Of a DNA stretch of 64,000 bases, positions 44,469 through 56,781 are shown in pieces. Source of the stretch: Adineta steineri (taxonomy: Eukaryota > Rotifera > Eurotatoria > Adinetida > Adinetidae); assembly GCA_905250115.1 (NCBI GenBank), contig CAJNOI010000129.1, positions 186,001-250,000 on the forward strand. Reading direction: 5' to 3'. Below the pieces are notes generated by a model, which saw only the letters and a list, made by a program, of their open reading frames with translations, made no database searches and had not been told where the DNA came from. The translations under genes and the position numbers were made by a program. Every line of letters begins with the position of its first letter. Positions within the stretch are counted from its first letter, which is position 1.

Positions 44469-47400
44469 ATGCCGTTTTCACTCAATATTTTGTATGTAAT
44501 TCAATTTTAAAGAATCATTAGAAATTTTATTATTACTTTTTTTTTTGTTTAGTTATTCACGTTTACTTGTTCGTCATCATTGGTTGGTACTTAGTCTTAT
44601 TGTATTTTGTTGTGTTTCATTAACCGCTATTGCTTTTGTATTTACAAAATTACCTGATCTATCTGATCCACGAATAGGATGGGGAGCACGTGGAAAAGGT
44701 ACAATATTTTCTCAATTAATGGTATTACGTCATGCAGCAGAAAGATTTCGTCATGCTTATGATTTACCATTAGATGAAAATGAATTATTTGGTATGTTTG
44801 AACAATTTTTTAATGTAACGGTAGATGATCTGGATGAAAATACATATCGATCTGATGTACTTAAAAAATATGATATTTGGAAAAAGAAAAAATCCAAAGA
44901 AGATAATAATGAATTGGTTGATTATCATGATCTTAATAGAGAATTTTATGATAATACTGAAGATGAAGATTATGATGAAAATTCTGAATCAAAATCTCTT
45001 TATCAATGGAATCGTGATCGACATTTTGATGTTGAAAATTTAATAACAAAATATGTCGATAATAAAATGTAAAATATTCTCTAACAATTTTAATTATTTA
45101 CTTTTTTTGTTTAATTAGGATTAATATAACTATATTAGATTTTGTTAGCAATCTACCACAATTTAATAAAACAAGTTATAAATCAACTCGATTATCTTTT
45201 GATCTTTTTCGACCATATGCGTATCTACTCGAAGCAAAATATCGTGGGCAAACAGGTAAAAAAAACATTTTTTCATCCTATGATCTACCTACCTATAATA
45301 TTCTAGGTCGTGATGGTATGATTGAATTCTATATTGAACGTTCAAATATCAATGATGATTTATTATCACTTGATCATTTACGTTCAATATGTCAATGGGA
45401 AAAAAAATTCAAAGATATTCTTACTCTTAATCATGTTCAAAGTCTTTCCTTAGCAACATTTGTTGCATTATATTCATCAAAAAATGATTGCCAATTAATT
45501 ACTTCGAACGATATTGAACGTTTTCGTTCAATACTTCATACATGTTTACCTTATTATATCAATGGTTATATGGATATATCATTAAGTGATGAATTTGTGA
45601 CTCTTGTCGGAATGAAACATCAGTCTACGGATTGGACATATCAAGAACAAGTCAAAGCAATTTATACAACTTTACGTCATACATGTTTCTATAAGAATAT
45701 AACACGTTTTATATTGGATCATTTTGTTGATAAAAATTTTATTTATGATTTTCAACAATCAAAAATTAATTCAAAAGTATCGAAATCCATGATATATATA
45801 AGCAATTATAAAATAATTCAATATAATCGTACACGTGATCAAACAATGTGTTTAAAACGACAACCATATTCAATAAAATATTGTCAACAACGTGGTTGTA
45901 TGAATGATTATCAAGATAAAATGATATCGAAATTGTGTATTGATCAAGCACCACCATTAGGTAATTGTGAAAAATATTGTCAATGTAAATATCAATGCAT
46001 CAATGAAACCGAACAAGTCATTTTATTAACACCAATTTTCAAAGAACAAGAATTAATTAATTTATATAGAAAATATTTTGCTGGAAAACAACTATTTTCA
46101 ACGTATAAAAATCAATTTATTAAACTTATTGCATTAAATTTTGCTTATGTTCGAGAAAAAGCAGCAATGGTACAAGTATATAAAGGTAAATAATCATAGA
46201 CTAAAAACCATCTTGAGGGTGTAGGTGTAATTTCAATCTTGTGTCCATAATACACTCACAAAGATATATTTTTCTATGTCGATCATATTATTTAGATACA
46301 TTTCTTTCGGTGATTGCTGCAGGATTAATTATAATAATAACCATAGTTTATTTACGTAGTATTACAATTGCTTTTATGATTGTTCTTGGTACAACATTAT
46401 CATTAGGTGTTAGTTATTTTATTTATCGTGTTATTTATGGTATACCGATATTTCCAACATTGAATTTTTTATCTATTTTTATATTAATTGGTATTGGTTG
46501 TGATGATATATTTGTATTTTTTGATACGTGGGATCATGAAAAAAAGGAATGGTTAAGAAAATATCATGATAAACAACAACAACAAATTGATTTCGAGACA
46601 AATATTCCATTAAATGATTTAAATACACGCGAAGAAATTCAAACAACGAAAGATGAATTTTCTAATGATTCTCTAGATGAAGAAGCATTGATTGAAATCA
46701 TGTCGAAAACATTAAAACATGGTGGAAAATCAATGTTTGTAACATCATTTACAACAACTGCAGCTTTTTTTACTAATATGTTAACAAATATTTCATTTAT
46801 TCAAGTTTTTGGTGTTTATACTGGAACATCAATTTTACTTTATTTTCTTATTACAATTACAGCTATTGCTGCTTTTGCTGTTAGTTGATAACGAGATATC
46901 ACTTTTATACTAATACTGATTTTTGTTTTTATTCAAGGTTATTTACGAAAAACATATTCGAAATATTTCATCTTGTGTATGTTTTACCAAAACAATGAAA
47001 ACATCATTTATAAAATTCTGTCAACGTTTTCGAGATTATATTTTTAATTATTTAATGCCATTGATAATCATTAAATTACGTTATTTTTTAGTACTATTCT
47101 TCTTCTGTTTAGGCATTTTAGGTTTGAATAGATTCGATATTTATTTTTAGGAAATTCATTGATTTCTATTTAGGTCTTATTGGTGTTTTTTATTATCCAA
47201 AATTTGAAGCACCATCAACATATAAAGTAAATTTCTTTGGAAAAAATCATCCAATGGAAATCTATGAATTCGGAATGAAACCTCAATTTAACGGTTATAT
47301 TAAAGAATACAATCGTTTTTTTGCGTATCCAGAAATTTCATTTGTATTTGGTATACGTGATATTGATGATGGATATATATTTGATATGAATGATCGTGGT

Positions 47401-48782
47401 CATCTTCATTTAATGCCAATTGATTTACATCGTTTAGTAACTTTAGATTTTTTTAAACAATTTATTCAAGATTTAGGAAAAAGAAATGATTTATTTCTTT
47501 CGAATTATGATTTAGAAAGAGATTTTAATGCTTTTTATCAGGTAAATTTCATTTTTTTATTAATCTTATTCAATAAGAGTTCATTTACTTTTAGCTTAGC
47601 AAACAAAATAGTTTCATAGATGAAGTAAAATACAATCTATCAAAAACAAACGATTTAAAGATGATTAATGAAACGATACGTGATGCAATCATTGAAAATA
47701 ATCAACGTTCAGCATTAAAAGAAGCTATGCAATGTATAACAGGTACAGCTGGAGAAAATAATATTCCAATTGAATTTTGTCAAGAACAATTGAAAAAACA
47801 ACGACCATATAGTTGGACTGTTTTACTTGAGAAACCATCATCAATTGATGGAAGTGTTCGACCATTTGCAATTTTTATTACAATTCGTGGTAATCTTAAT
47901 AATACAAATTATAAATCTTACGATGTATATTATCGTAAAATAAAAGATTTTTTTGATCCATATATAAAAAAATATGCGCCGATACATTTAAAACATGGTT
48001 GGTTTTCTTCTCCAACATTTGCATTTTATGGTATTCAACGTGAAACAGTTGTTGGTTCTTATTCATCTTTAGTTGTATCACTTGGTATAGCTTTACTTGT
48101 TTTATTTTTAACATCAGGAAATTTATTTATTGCAATTTATGCTTTGATTACAATGACGTTTTCTATAAGTAATAATTTATTGAAAAATTTTCTGTTAAAA
48201 TCTATTGATTTTCTTTAGATGTTGCTATTGCTATATTTGCTACTTTAAAATGGGAATTAGGTGTTGTTGAAGCTATTATTTTAATTATGTCTGTTGGATT
48301 ATCAGTTGATTTTGTTGTTCATTTTGGTGTTGGCTATATTCATGCAGATCCAAATAGAATTGATCGTGAAAGAAAAAAAGTGAGAAATCGATATTTATCC
48401 ACAGCAACAGAATCGTCGAGCTTTCGTTTATTATGGAAAGAACATGAAGTTGAACGTGAAATACGTGTAAGAGAATCTATATCTCGTGTTGGTTCAGCTG
48501 TATTTATGGCAGCTTTTACAACGTTTGCTGCCGGATTTTCAATGATACACGCATCACTTACTGCTTATCGAGAAATGGGTCAATTTCTGATGACAATAAG
48601 TATGTGAATAGAACTAAATAAATCTCTAATTGATTTTACTATTTTTAGTGTTAACATCATGGTTTTTTGCTATGTTTTTCTTTTTGCCATTATGTGCAAT
48701 TCTGGGTCCCGTTGGTGCTTATGGTTCAATTCCATTTACGCGAATTGCTTTACGTTTTAAACGATGTATTCATCGAAACTGA
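44469..48782 (+). CDS. DISP1: Dispatched-like (Patched/RND superfamily) membrane protein
   Basis: Ten exons, all GT-AG and in phase: 44469-44491, 44553-45068, 45119-45255, 45307-46185, 46296-46879, 46938-47121, 47174-47541, 47595-48168, 48219-48599, 48649-48782; 1259 aa. Helix 1 is followed by LPDLSDPRIGWGARGKG, which matches the Dispatched signature (FSDPxxGFEPRGT-like). Large Cys-rich first loop. The sterol-sensing region runs about 519-690, with GIGCDD at 584-589 (proton-relay Asp pair, then IFVFFDTW). A second copy of the fold has VGLSVDFVVHF (D1119). Ends GPVGAYGSIPF. Dispatched exports lipid-modified Hedgehog from cells; in a rotifer the cargo is unknown. Nine introns: eight are 49-61 bp; intron 4 is 110 bp and contains a telomere-like palindrome of about 57 bp. 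Confidence 0.87.
46210..46266. repeat. telomere-like palindrome inside a Dispatched intron
   Basis: ATCTTGAGGGTGTAGGTGTA on the left, ATACACTCACAAAGATA on the right. It lies in the only long (110 bp) intron of the gene. Confidence 0.8.
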
Positions 48783-50252
48783 AACTATTGATGGGCATCG
48801 AAGCCATTTAGTTAATTTTTATTTTTATATAATTTATAAGTGTACGTTAGAAAAAAGAAACAAATTTGATAATACATGTCATTTAGTAGATTTTGCTCAA
48901 TTCAATTTTTAAACTACTACCATCTTGAGGGTGCGGGTATGTATTGATTATTAAGCTCACACCCACACCGAAAATTGTTTTCAGTCATTAATGACTTTGG
49001 AAGAATTTGAAAAAGTCTTTCTTTAAAATAACGAAAGAAATCGTCTTTTCCAATAATTTATCTAAAAAAACCAGTAACATCTTATATTATTTAAATGTGA
49101 TAGATTCGATAAATATCCATTGTTTAAATATTTTGATTTTAATATTTGATAATGCTTGATGTTATGCAACTAAAATCGAGTATATAAGAAGATTTATATT
49201 CATAAGTTTTCTTCAATGCTTACATTGAAACTAATTGTATACGAATCACCCAAAAAACGATGATAAACATATAATATTTCGTTGTTTTTCTTGTATTTTG
49301 TAGAAATAATACCATATATATCAAGCTATACAATAAAAATTATATTAAAAAATAAAAAAAACATATTATTACTGTGAGGTTCTCGTTCTGGAGATGTATG
49401 AAAGTACTTTAACCTACAAGATAGTTGTAAGGTTAAAGTGAAATCTCTCTAGGGAAAATCAAGCCTATCGTATCCTGTAAATATATAAAGGGTAAAGATG
49501 GAAATGATGTGGATAAAGACTATGTTTATTAAATATAAATAAAGATAAAAAACAGGGAAAACAACTCCTTATATATAACAGAGATATAAAGAGAAGCAAG
49601 CTAGAGAGAATAATAGAGAAAGACAAAAGGAAATAATTATGAAGATGTTCATGAGAACAGGATGATCACAAAAGGAAAGAATGAGAATACATACATATAT
49701 GTATAGTATAGCGTCATGATATAGCAACCGTTGACGCTAACAATTACTTCTTCGTCTTGATATTCAAAACCATGTTTAAGGGAAAATAACTTAGATAAAT
49801 ATAAAAAAGAATTATCAATCTAAAATCAATTAACAAAATATTTTACTAATTATAAAAAGCAAAATAAAAGAAAATTTTTTTCATCATGGTTCATCTACGA
49901 GTATATATAGTCTTTTTTTCTTTGTCTCTTGGAGAATAGATAACTAATCAAACACTATTGTAACCTATATGATTATTGCTGAAACTAAATCCATTTGTTT
50001 GAATATATTAAGTTCATTTTATTGATACAAAATAACACATAAGACAATGTTAAATACAATAAATTGCGAAGTATACAACATCAAACATACTAACGACTGA
50101 TATATAAAACAAGATATAATGAGAATAATTGATTCACTAACAAAACAACAATAAAACACAAAAAAAACAAACAATATTCAATACTGAACAAAGATAAAAA
50201 ATATTCGTCCCCGAAATATTTTAGATTCTTCATCTTTTAATTTCTGTTGTAT
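48783..50252. other. spacer between convergent genes
   Basis: Palindrome at 48920-48972. Purine-rich AT sequence at about 49340-49700 and 50090-50200. No gene supported. Confidence 0.5.
48920..48972. repeat. telomere-like palindromic element
   Basis: CATCTTGAGGGTGCGGGTAT on the left, GCTCACACCCACACCGAAAA on the right, loop about 15 bp. Starts 138 bp past the Dispatched-like stop. Confidence 0.8.
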
Positions 50253-51236
50253 TTATTTATTTAAAGTACGAGTATGCACATTGCGTGCTATTGTACCTAC
50301 TTGCTGAGTTTGTAGACGATTCATGGTTAATGTTTGTGGAGCAATAGCACGCGTTGCTCGCCTAAGTAGAAATAATCTTCTACATTTTGTTTGCAAATCA
50401 GGCAATGATGTAACACTTGCAAATGGAGTGAACAATATAATCCAAAACCAAAAAAACACACCATCACTAAAATAATCAGGTGCAACTGTCCTTGGCAAAC
50501 CGGTTGAATATGCAGCGTACAATGTCATAGGTGGAAATAACAGACAGAGATAGAGAGCCGATATGGGTAGTAGTTGAGCTACTAGTTTCTTGTAGTTTCT
50601 CCAGGTAACTCTTTGGTGAATTTGATATTTATGATATATCACACGTGCAAGTAGAGCCACACTAAATATAACAACAACTAAGGCGGGTATTATATAATTT
50701 ACTATACTATCACATAGTCCAACCCAGTTAACAAGATAAATACATGTGTAACGACCACATTGCCTCTTATTGTAATAGAATGGATAATCACAAGGTAGTA
50801 TGAGTAATGTGAGAGAATAAAATATTATAGGCCAAACAATACATATAGTTAAAGGAACATAATGAAAGAAGAAACGACTTCTTACTGTTGCAAACCAATT
50901 AGAATGAAATACAAGAATATGCCGTTCAATTGATGCCCATGCCATCAAGATATAAATTATTACAAACGTAGATGAACTGATAAATGCCCAAATGTTACAA
51001 AATGTAGGTGTAGATGACAGAGAATTGTTAGTACGAAGAAAATAAATATTCCACACGACATCGGTAAGAATTTCAATAAGCCCAACCGACAGAAGAAGAA
51101 TAATAATATGATTATTGAGAGCAGTGCGAAGTGCTCGACTACTGAGAAGATGGTAGAGATTGAAGATGGTGACCATAGTAGATGGAATAAGAGGTACCAA
51201 AAGAAGCCATGCGCGAATTGTATTGGCGATTACCAT
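50253..51236 (-). CDS. seven-helix GPCR with ERH in place of DRY
   Basis: Single exon, 327 aa, ATG 51236. Seven hydrophobic segments: TMVTIFNLYHLLSSRALRTA at the first loop, then LNNHIIILLLSVGLIEIL; helix 3 ends WASIERHILVFHS. Extracellular loop 2 has a Cys cluster (ILPCDYPF, RQCGRYTC) likely bonded to helix 3. Helix 7 is followed by LPDLQTKCRRLFLLRRAT, a basic cytosolic tail. Shares its core with the receptor at 30556-31503 although 19 kb apart, so they are dispersed paralogues, not a tandem pair. Confidence 0.78.
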   Translation of the reverse strand: MVIANTIRAWLLLVPLIPSTMVTIFNLYHLLSSRALRTALNNHIIILLLSVGLIEILTDVVWNIYFLRTNNSLSSTPTFCNIWAFISSSTFVIIYILMAWASIERHILVFHSNWFATVRSRFFFHYVPLTICIVWPIIFYSLTLLILPCDYPFYYNKRQCGRYTCIYLVNWVGLCDSIVNYIIPALVVVIFSVALLARVIYHKYQIHQRVTWRNYKKLVAQLLPISALYLCLLFPPMTLYAAYSTGLPRTVAPDYFSDGVFFWFWIILFTPFASVTSLPDLQTKCRRLFLLRRATRAIAPQTLTMNRLQTQQVGTIARNVHTRTLNK

Positions 51237-51528
51237 TGAAACTATTATTTGTGCTAGATATTCACTAAAACTTAATAAGAAACAAACGATTCAAGTGCAA
51301 ACAAAAATGGATTTTGATCTTCAATCTAGATTAACAACATGTCATATATAATAAAAATGTTCACTCATAGCATACGCTGCAAGCTTTTTCATTTACAATA
51401 TTAAATTCTCTATTTTTTATAAGCTTATAATTAAGGGCATTTTTCTAGAGGAACGTACAACAGCAACAAACTATAATAAGTGATGCATAATAAATCGACC
51501 TACTAGTATTTTTACATCTATTTCAGTA

Positions 51529-51710
51529 ATAGTTCATTCTGGGACAAAACGTTTTTCTAGAATTTATCTTTGATCAATCGAAAATAAAAACATACAATGA
51601 AATCGGTTGCATCGTATGCAATAAATTAAAGAAGAATATTTAAGATAATAAAAAGATATACGATTTATAGAGAATATCCAGAAAAACGTTTTGTCCTAGA
51701 ATGAACTATT
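51529..51710. mobile_element. MITE with about 30-bp terminal inverted repeats
   Basis: The left end ATAGTTCATTCTGGGACAAA then ACGTTTTTCTAGAAT is mirrored at the right end (TTTGTCCTAGAATGAACTAT). The 120-bp centre is AT-rich without a coding frame. The terminal sequence style and TA-containing borders suggest Tc1/mariner origin. Confidence 0.75.
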
Positions 51711-53181
51711 TTATTAATGACGTAGATACAAAATGCTGAGAGGACTATCTATTATGCGCCATTCGTCAGAAGAAGAAGAAAAAAACTTATTATCATATCC
51801 TGAATTTACAACAGAAATGGCACATTAATGTCAGTGTTTACTATATATGTTGTAGGATTATAATCCATTAAATACTAAGATAGAAAAATATATGACTTTA
51901 GTAGTATTACGATACATTTAGAATGTATGGTTTAAATAAAAAGTTAAAAACAATCTTCGCTATGAATCGAATATTAAATATTGAAGAAGTAACTTGAGAA
52001 GGGTTCCGTATAAAACAAATAATGATGTCATTTTCAAATTAGAAATAATAAATAAATAAAAAATCACATAATTCACAAATAACATGTGGATTATTGAAAT
52101 CTGACAATTTAATTCACTGACAACTTTTATACATGTCAAATTTGATATGAGAATTCAATTAAGAATGAAATGCGTGACGTATTTAAAAAGTAGAATTATC
52201 GAGAGAAAAAATATGATAAAAGAAAACCTTTCTTAATCCTTGCAAAGCTTTGAAAGAGATAAAATAATATTTATTCAAATAATCTTGAGTAAAGAAATTA
52301 ATTTCTCTAATGTTTCTTTTACGTCTTTGAAAATGACGATGTTGATTTTATGAATCATATCATAATTAATTTTCATTGTTTTACTCATGCAATAATAGTA
52401 TGAGGATATAGATTGATTGATTATTCTAAAAATACGCATCTTATTCGTTACAATCAAGCCATCAAAAAAAAATTAATCGATATTAAGCCGAATCTTTGAT
52501 TGGAAGTTAATCTATGCGTTGTTCAAAAATGTTTCCGATCAAAATGTGTATTTTCAATTGAAAACTTGAATTTGATATAAAAAGTTTGATGTTAAAGAAA
52601 GAGTAAAATCTACTTAAATATATGCAATCCCAGAGCGATAAATCGGTCAGTAAGTCTGACGTTAAGTTACGTATAAAATGTTATAATATGATGTTATATG
52701 ACGAAGCAAGATCAAAGAACATAATTTGTCTGAATTCGATACAACTTTTACCGTTATTAATCTTGTCCATTGACTCGTTAATTAAACTTAAATCCGATTT
52801 CATATTAACACTAAAACTTTTATTTATGAATCTAATCATCTAATACATAATCTAGAATCTAATAAATACAAATGCACTTCACATCAATACACAATAAATA
52901 CAACAACGATATGCTTTGCATCAAAATCTAATACGGAATAGAATAACAATTTCTGCCAAATGCTAGAAGAAATCTATCAGAATTAAATTTTAATTATCAC
53001 TAATAACTTAAACATAGGGACAAGAGTCTTGTGCCGACTGTTTTCCTCCTTCAAAGCGTTTACTCAATCCATATCTATACTACCATCACCAATCAATGAA
53101 AAATATCTCAATTTTGCACCTGATGTTTGATATTCATCGCTCGACAACTCGAAATCGAATGCTGTGATCCACTATTACCAC

Positions 53182-53244
53182 CAGAAGGGTGGATCTGAGT
53201 ATTCTTTTCATTTCACAGTCACACACACCAATCCTCAAGATTGT
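53182..53244. repeat. telomere-like palindromic element
   Basis: CAGAAGGGTGGATCTGAGTA on the left, CACACACACCAATCCTCAAG on the right. About 160 bp past the kelch gene stop. Confidence 0.55.
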
Positions 53245-53403
53245 TTAGTTGATTATTATTTTGTTATAAAAACTTGTTCTAGAATAAAATCAAACTAACA
53301 AGATATTTTTAATAATAGTTTTATTGAAGGATTAATGAGTAAGTGGTTTCAATACGGAATATAATTTATATGTTGTAATTGATAGAAAAAAATGTCATAT
53401 AGT

Positions 53404-55901
53404 TTATGGCAATGAAAACAGTTCTGCATTGTTCAGATACATATCATTATCCTTCTCACCACCAGCAATCAACAATATTCCATTTGTGAGTATAGATGCA
53501 GTGTGGTGCTCTCGTGCAATATTCATGTTGCCAATACTTGTCCAGATTTCTGTTGATGGATCATATAATTCAGTATTGTTTAGAGAATTACCATTATATC
53601 CACCAATAACTAATACTTTCCCATTTGTTAGTATAGATGCTGTGTGAAATTTTCGTGCAACATTCATGTTTCCTGTCATTGTCCATTCTAGATAAGAGAG
53701 AAAGATGAGGAAAAAATCTATTATTCATAGAATAATTTTGAATCTCTCATAGGGAATCTACTGTTTATCTTATGATTACATATTAAATCTTGAGCGTATG
53801 AATGTGGGTGTGACTTCAGAGAAAGAACACCCAGATCCTCTAGGTAGTTCAAACGGTTTTTGCTTCACCGATTCATCAGTTCTACCGGTATAGCGATTAA
53901 TGATCGTCATCGTTGCATCGCTATTATCTACCCTTATTCAATTAAAGCACCTATCATTATTAACCTCTTACAGTATTACGAGAAATTACTAAAATGGTCA
54001 ATGAGTTCTATCTCATGAAAATCTCCTTCACAAAAATATCTTCGTATGATACTGTTGAATAAGACGTGCTTACTCAATACTTAGCTATAGCGAAGATCGA
54101 ATCAAGGCATCAAAAACTGATCGTATTTCGATTTCTTACAAAAAATGTTCCATAATGTTGTGTCTAAATGACGAATATTCATTGGCTAAAATTAGAACTT
54201 TTAAATGCTGTGACGTCTAGTAATCATCGTTTGAGTAACTACAAATCATTCGACATAGTACTAACGTGGTATTACTGTTGTTGCTGATGTTGTTCTTGAT
54301 GTAGTGGTTGATGTTGATGTTGATGTTGATGTTGTTGCTGTTTTTGATGTGGTTGCTGATTCGATTATTGCCGATGATGTTGTTGACGTTGGTGCTGCTG
54401 ATGTGGTTGTTACTGATGATGCTGTCGATGTTGTTCTTGATGTGGTGATTGATATTGACGTTGTTCCTGATGATGATGTTGTAGTTGATGTCGTGATTGT
54501 TGATGTTGCGATTGGTGTTGTTGTTGTTGATTTTGATGTCGTAGTTGATTCTAGTTTGTAGAAGTAAGTTGAGAATGAGACCAAACAATTGAATAAAGTC
54601 TTACTCCTCATTTCTTACTTCTTCTCTAACTATATATATAGACTGTAGATATAAGTGCATTATAGCAAGATAACAAATCTTGAGATGGCTTACAATATAA
54701 TTGTAATTCTATCATCTTTACTCTAATTACATCTCTTGTAAGGTTAGAAATGAAACATTCAGAATCATACAGATTGACTCATATAACATTTGCATACTGC
54801 TTCTGTTATTGAAATATGTCACTTTCATTCAAGTTGATACTCTAGTCAAAAACTAATCATAACTTAAAGACCAAAGATCATGAGTATCTATAACAAAATC
54901 GAATGAAGCCAGATCGGTGTAGGCCATCGCTTTCTTCTCGGAATTATTCATTATTGCCGTGCACCTAGTTATACTGTTAAGAGTTTTTTTGTAAGGGTAT
55001 GAGTCACATTAAGAGATGAATACCACACAAACATTCACCCGTCTATTACGGTACAACGGTTAGTGATATACGACACTGTCATGCAGAATTTTTAATCTAT
55101 CGGATCCGACGTTGTGGGTTCCCCACCTAGGATGTTTCAACTGGAAAAATTATTCACTAATAAACTTTCATACCGCAATTTTCCAAAAAAATTTTGTAAT
55201 TTTTTTTTATTTATCAGATATTTATTGTTTGTGAAATGTATTCCAAAAGCATGGATGCAAGACTTTTGTAAATCTGTAGTTTTATCTCTCAAGTTTAAGT
55301 AAAGAATGATAAAGGAAACTCACCTATGCAAAGATAGAACGTCATTTTGAAGAAAAAGAAGTAAATTTTCTCTTGTTGATATAGTTCTTTAAAATTATTC
55401 CTTAACAAAGTGAGTTATGAATTTCATGAAAACCATGGATATTTCTTTTTGTGAAATATGATTTAGAATTTATCTCTATGAAAAAGCAAAGACTATCGTC
55501 TTTTTTTCTTTTTTTTCTATGTCATACCTTTTGTCGTTGGATTCTCGACTATTGTTGTCAATTCTTGAGTTGTTATTTCTGTTGTCACAGTTGATAGTTT
55601 GATTATATTTGTTGTTTTTGTTTTAACAATCACGACTGGAATAGTTACGATCAAAACAATAATGATAATACAAATAATGATCCATAATAATTTCTTTTTT
55701 TTTAAATATTTCGTTCTATAATAAACAATTCTTTTGATTATGAATTTCAATAATTTATAAAATACATACACCAACTTTGATTGATCAGTTGATATTTGTT
55801 GAGAGCTCGACGTAACTGATTCAGACTAAACTAATTTATTAAAATCAAACGTTATTTAATAAATATATTACATCACAAACTCCTATTTGATTTCGACTCA
55901 T
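53404..55901 (-). CDS. type II membrane protein with Thr-rich stalk and two kelch repeats
   Basis: Exons 55901-55872, 55825-55528, 54550-54266 and 53687-53404 join in phase; 298 aa. A short cytosolic N-terminus (MSRNQIGVCD..., basic KKKK before the helix) is followed by a very hydrophobic segment (LLWIIICIIIIVLIVTIPVV, about 62-82). Then comes a Thr/Ser-rich stalk of about 110 residues coded by GTTGAT-type trinucleotide repeats. The end has two kelch motifs (MNVARKFHTASILTNGKVLV-IGGYNG and MNIAREHHTASILTNGILLI-AGGEKD). Kelch propellers need about six blades, so this ectodomain is too short alone. It could pair with another chain or be a truncated paralogue. Donors GTAATA, GTATGA and GTTAGT are used; the GTTAGT donor also occurs in the Dispatched-like gene. 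Two introns carry telomere-like palindromes. Confidence 0.72.
53788..53845. repeat. telomere-like palindrome in a kelch-gene intron
   Basis: ATCTTGAGCGTATGAATGTG then GGTGTGAC on the left; AACACCCAGATCCTCTAGG on the right. Lies in the last intron (54265-53688). Confidence 0.65.
54276..54550. repeat. trinucleotide-based repeat coding the Thr-rich stalk
   Basis: GTTGAT/GTTGTT/GATGTT triplets on the plus strand; minus-strand reading gives a Thr/Ser-rich stalk. The repeat keeps all six frames partly open, producing false Val/Asp-rich and Asn-rich frames. Confidence 0.8.
54993..55043. repeat. telomere-like palindrome, strongly degraded
   Basis: AAGGGTATGAGTCACATT on the left, ACACAAACATTCACCCGTC on the right; in the long second intron of the kelch gene. 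Confidence 0.35.
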
Positions 55902-56781
55902 AATGAATGTTTTGTGTACGTGTGAAACTCGATTAATAACTTATTAAAATCAATAATCTGGAATATCTAAAAAGGAAAATTCAATTGAGTTGTGTTAATT
56001 ATAGAGAGGAAAAGAAAAGTATCAATGTAGAAATATGTTTAGAAGATTTTTCAGAATATTTTCAAATGACATTGTCAAAACGAGGAGTGTTACTTTATCT
56101 TTATTTTATAAGGAAAAAAAATAATCTTTTTATCTATAGAATAAAGATAAAGTTTTTCTTTATTTTCTTGGAGTAACTCACCCAAAATTATGATATGGAA
56201 TAACATTTTTCATATATACCGTTTCTTATATAATCCTTTTTTTTGATGATAAGAAAGAGCATTAATAAATATATTCTGTTGTCATACAGAGTATTTGCAT
56301 ATGTACTTACTGTGTGAAAAAATTTATCTCTATTCTTTATTTTAACTTTACTTTTACTAATAATGCTTATTTTTATCTGTATTTTATAAATATAAAGATT
56401 AACTTTATTTGGTTATTCTTGATAAGAGCCACTCCATGTAAAGCACAAGCTGACCTGTTGAATTCAGATCGTGTGATTTTATTCATTTTAAGATATGATG
56501 CAGAGGAAATTATTCTGAGTTTTGAGGTAATAAACTGACAGAAAAATATATCAGTTTTGCCAATTTAATTGCTTATATTAGTAACTGTAATTTAACAGTT
56601 TTTCATTTGTTCGATAAGTTATTTTTTATTTCAAAAATTACAATACAACAAACACAGTAACAAAGCTTTGAATATCTGAATCAATATTTCCGGTTTGACT
56701 CTGATTTACTCGTGAAAATTGCCAAAGAAGCGATAAGATCAATGATGTCACCATTGCGTAATCTAGGTTATTTATATGGTA
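55902..56781. other. spacer
   Basis: Upstream of the kelch gene and downstream of the GPCR at 56782. No palindrome copy and no gene seen. Confidence 0.5.

Larger units (their letters stand above)
51237..53403. other. intergenic stretch
   Basis: Contains the MITE at 51529-51710 and the palindrome at 53182-53244. The 1.5 kb between them has no feature I can support; an ATG-started 73-codon frame at 52622-52843 has no recognisable content. Confidence 0.5.

Noticed and set aside
54217..54611. Asn/Ile-rich (minus, other frame) and Val/Asp-rich (plus) long frames
   Set aside because: Shadows of the trinucleotide repeat coding the Thr-rich stalk of the kelch protein.
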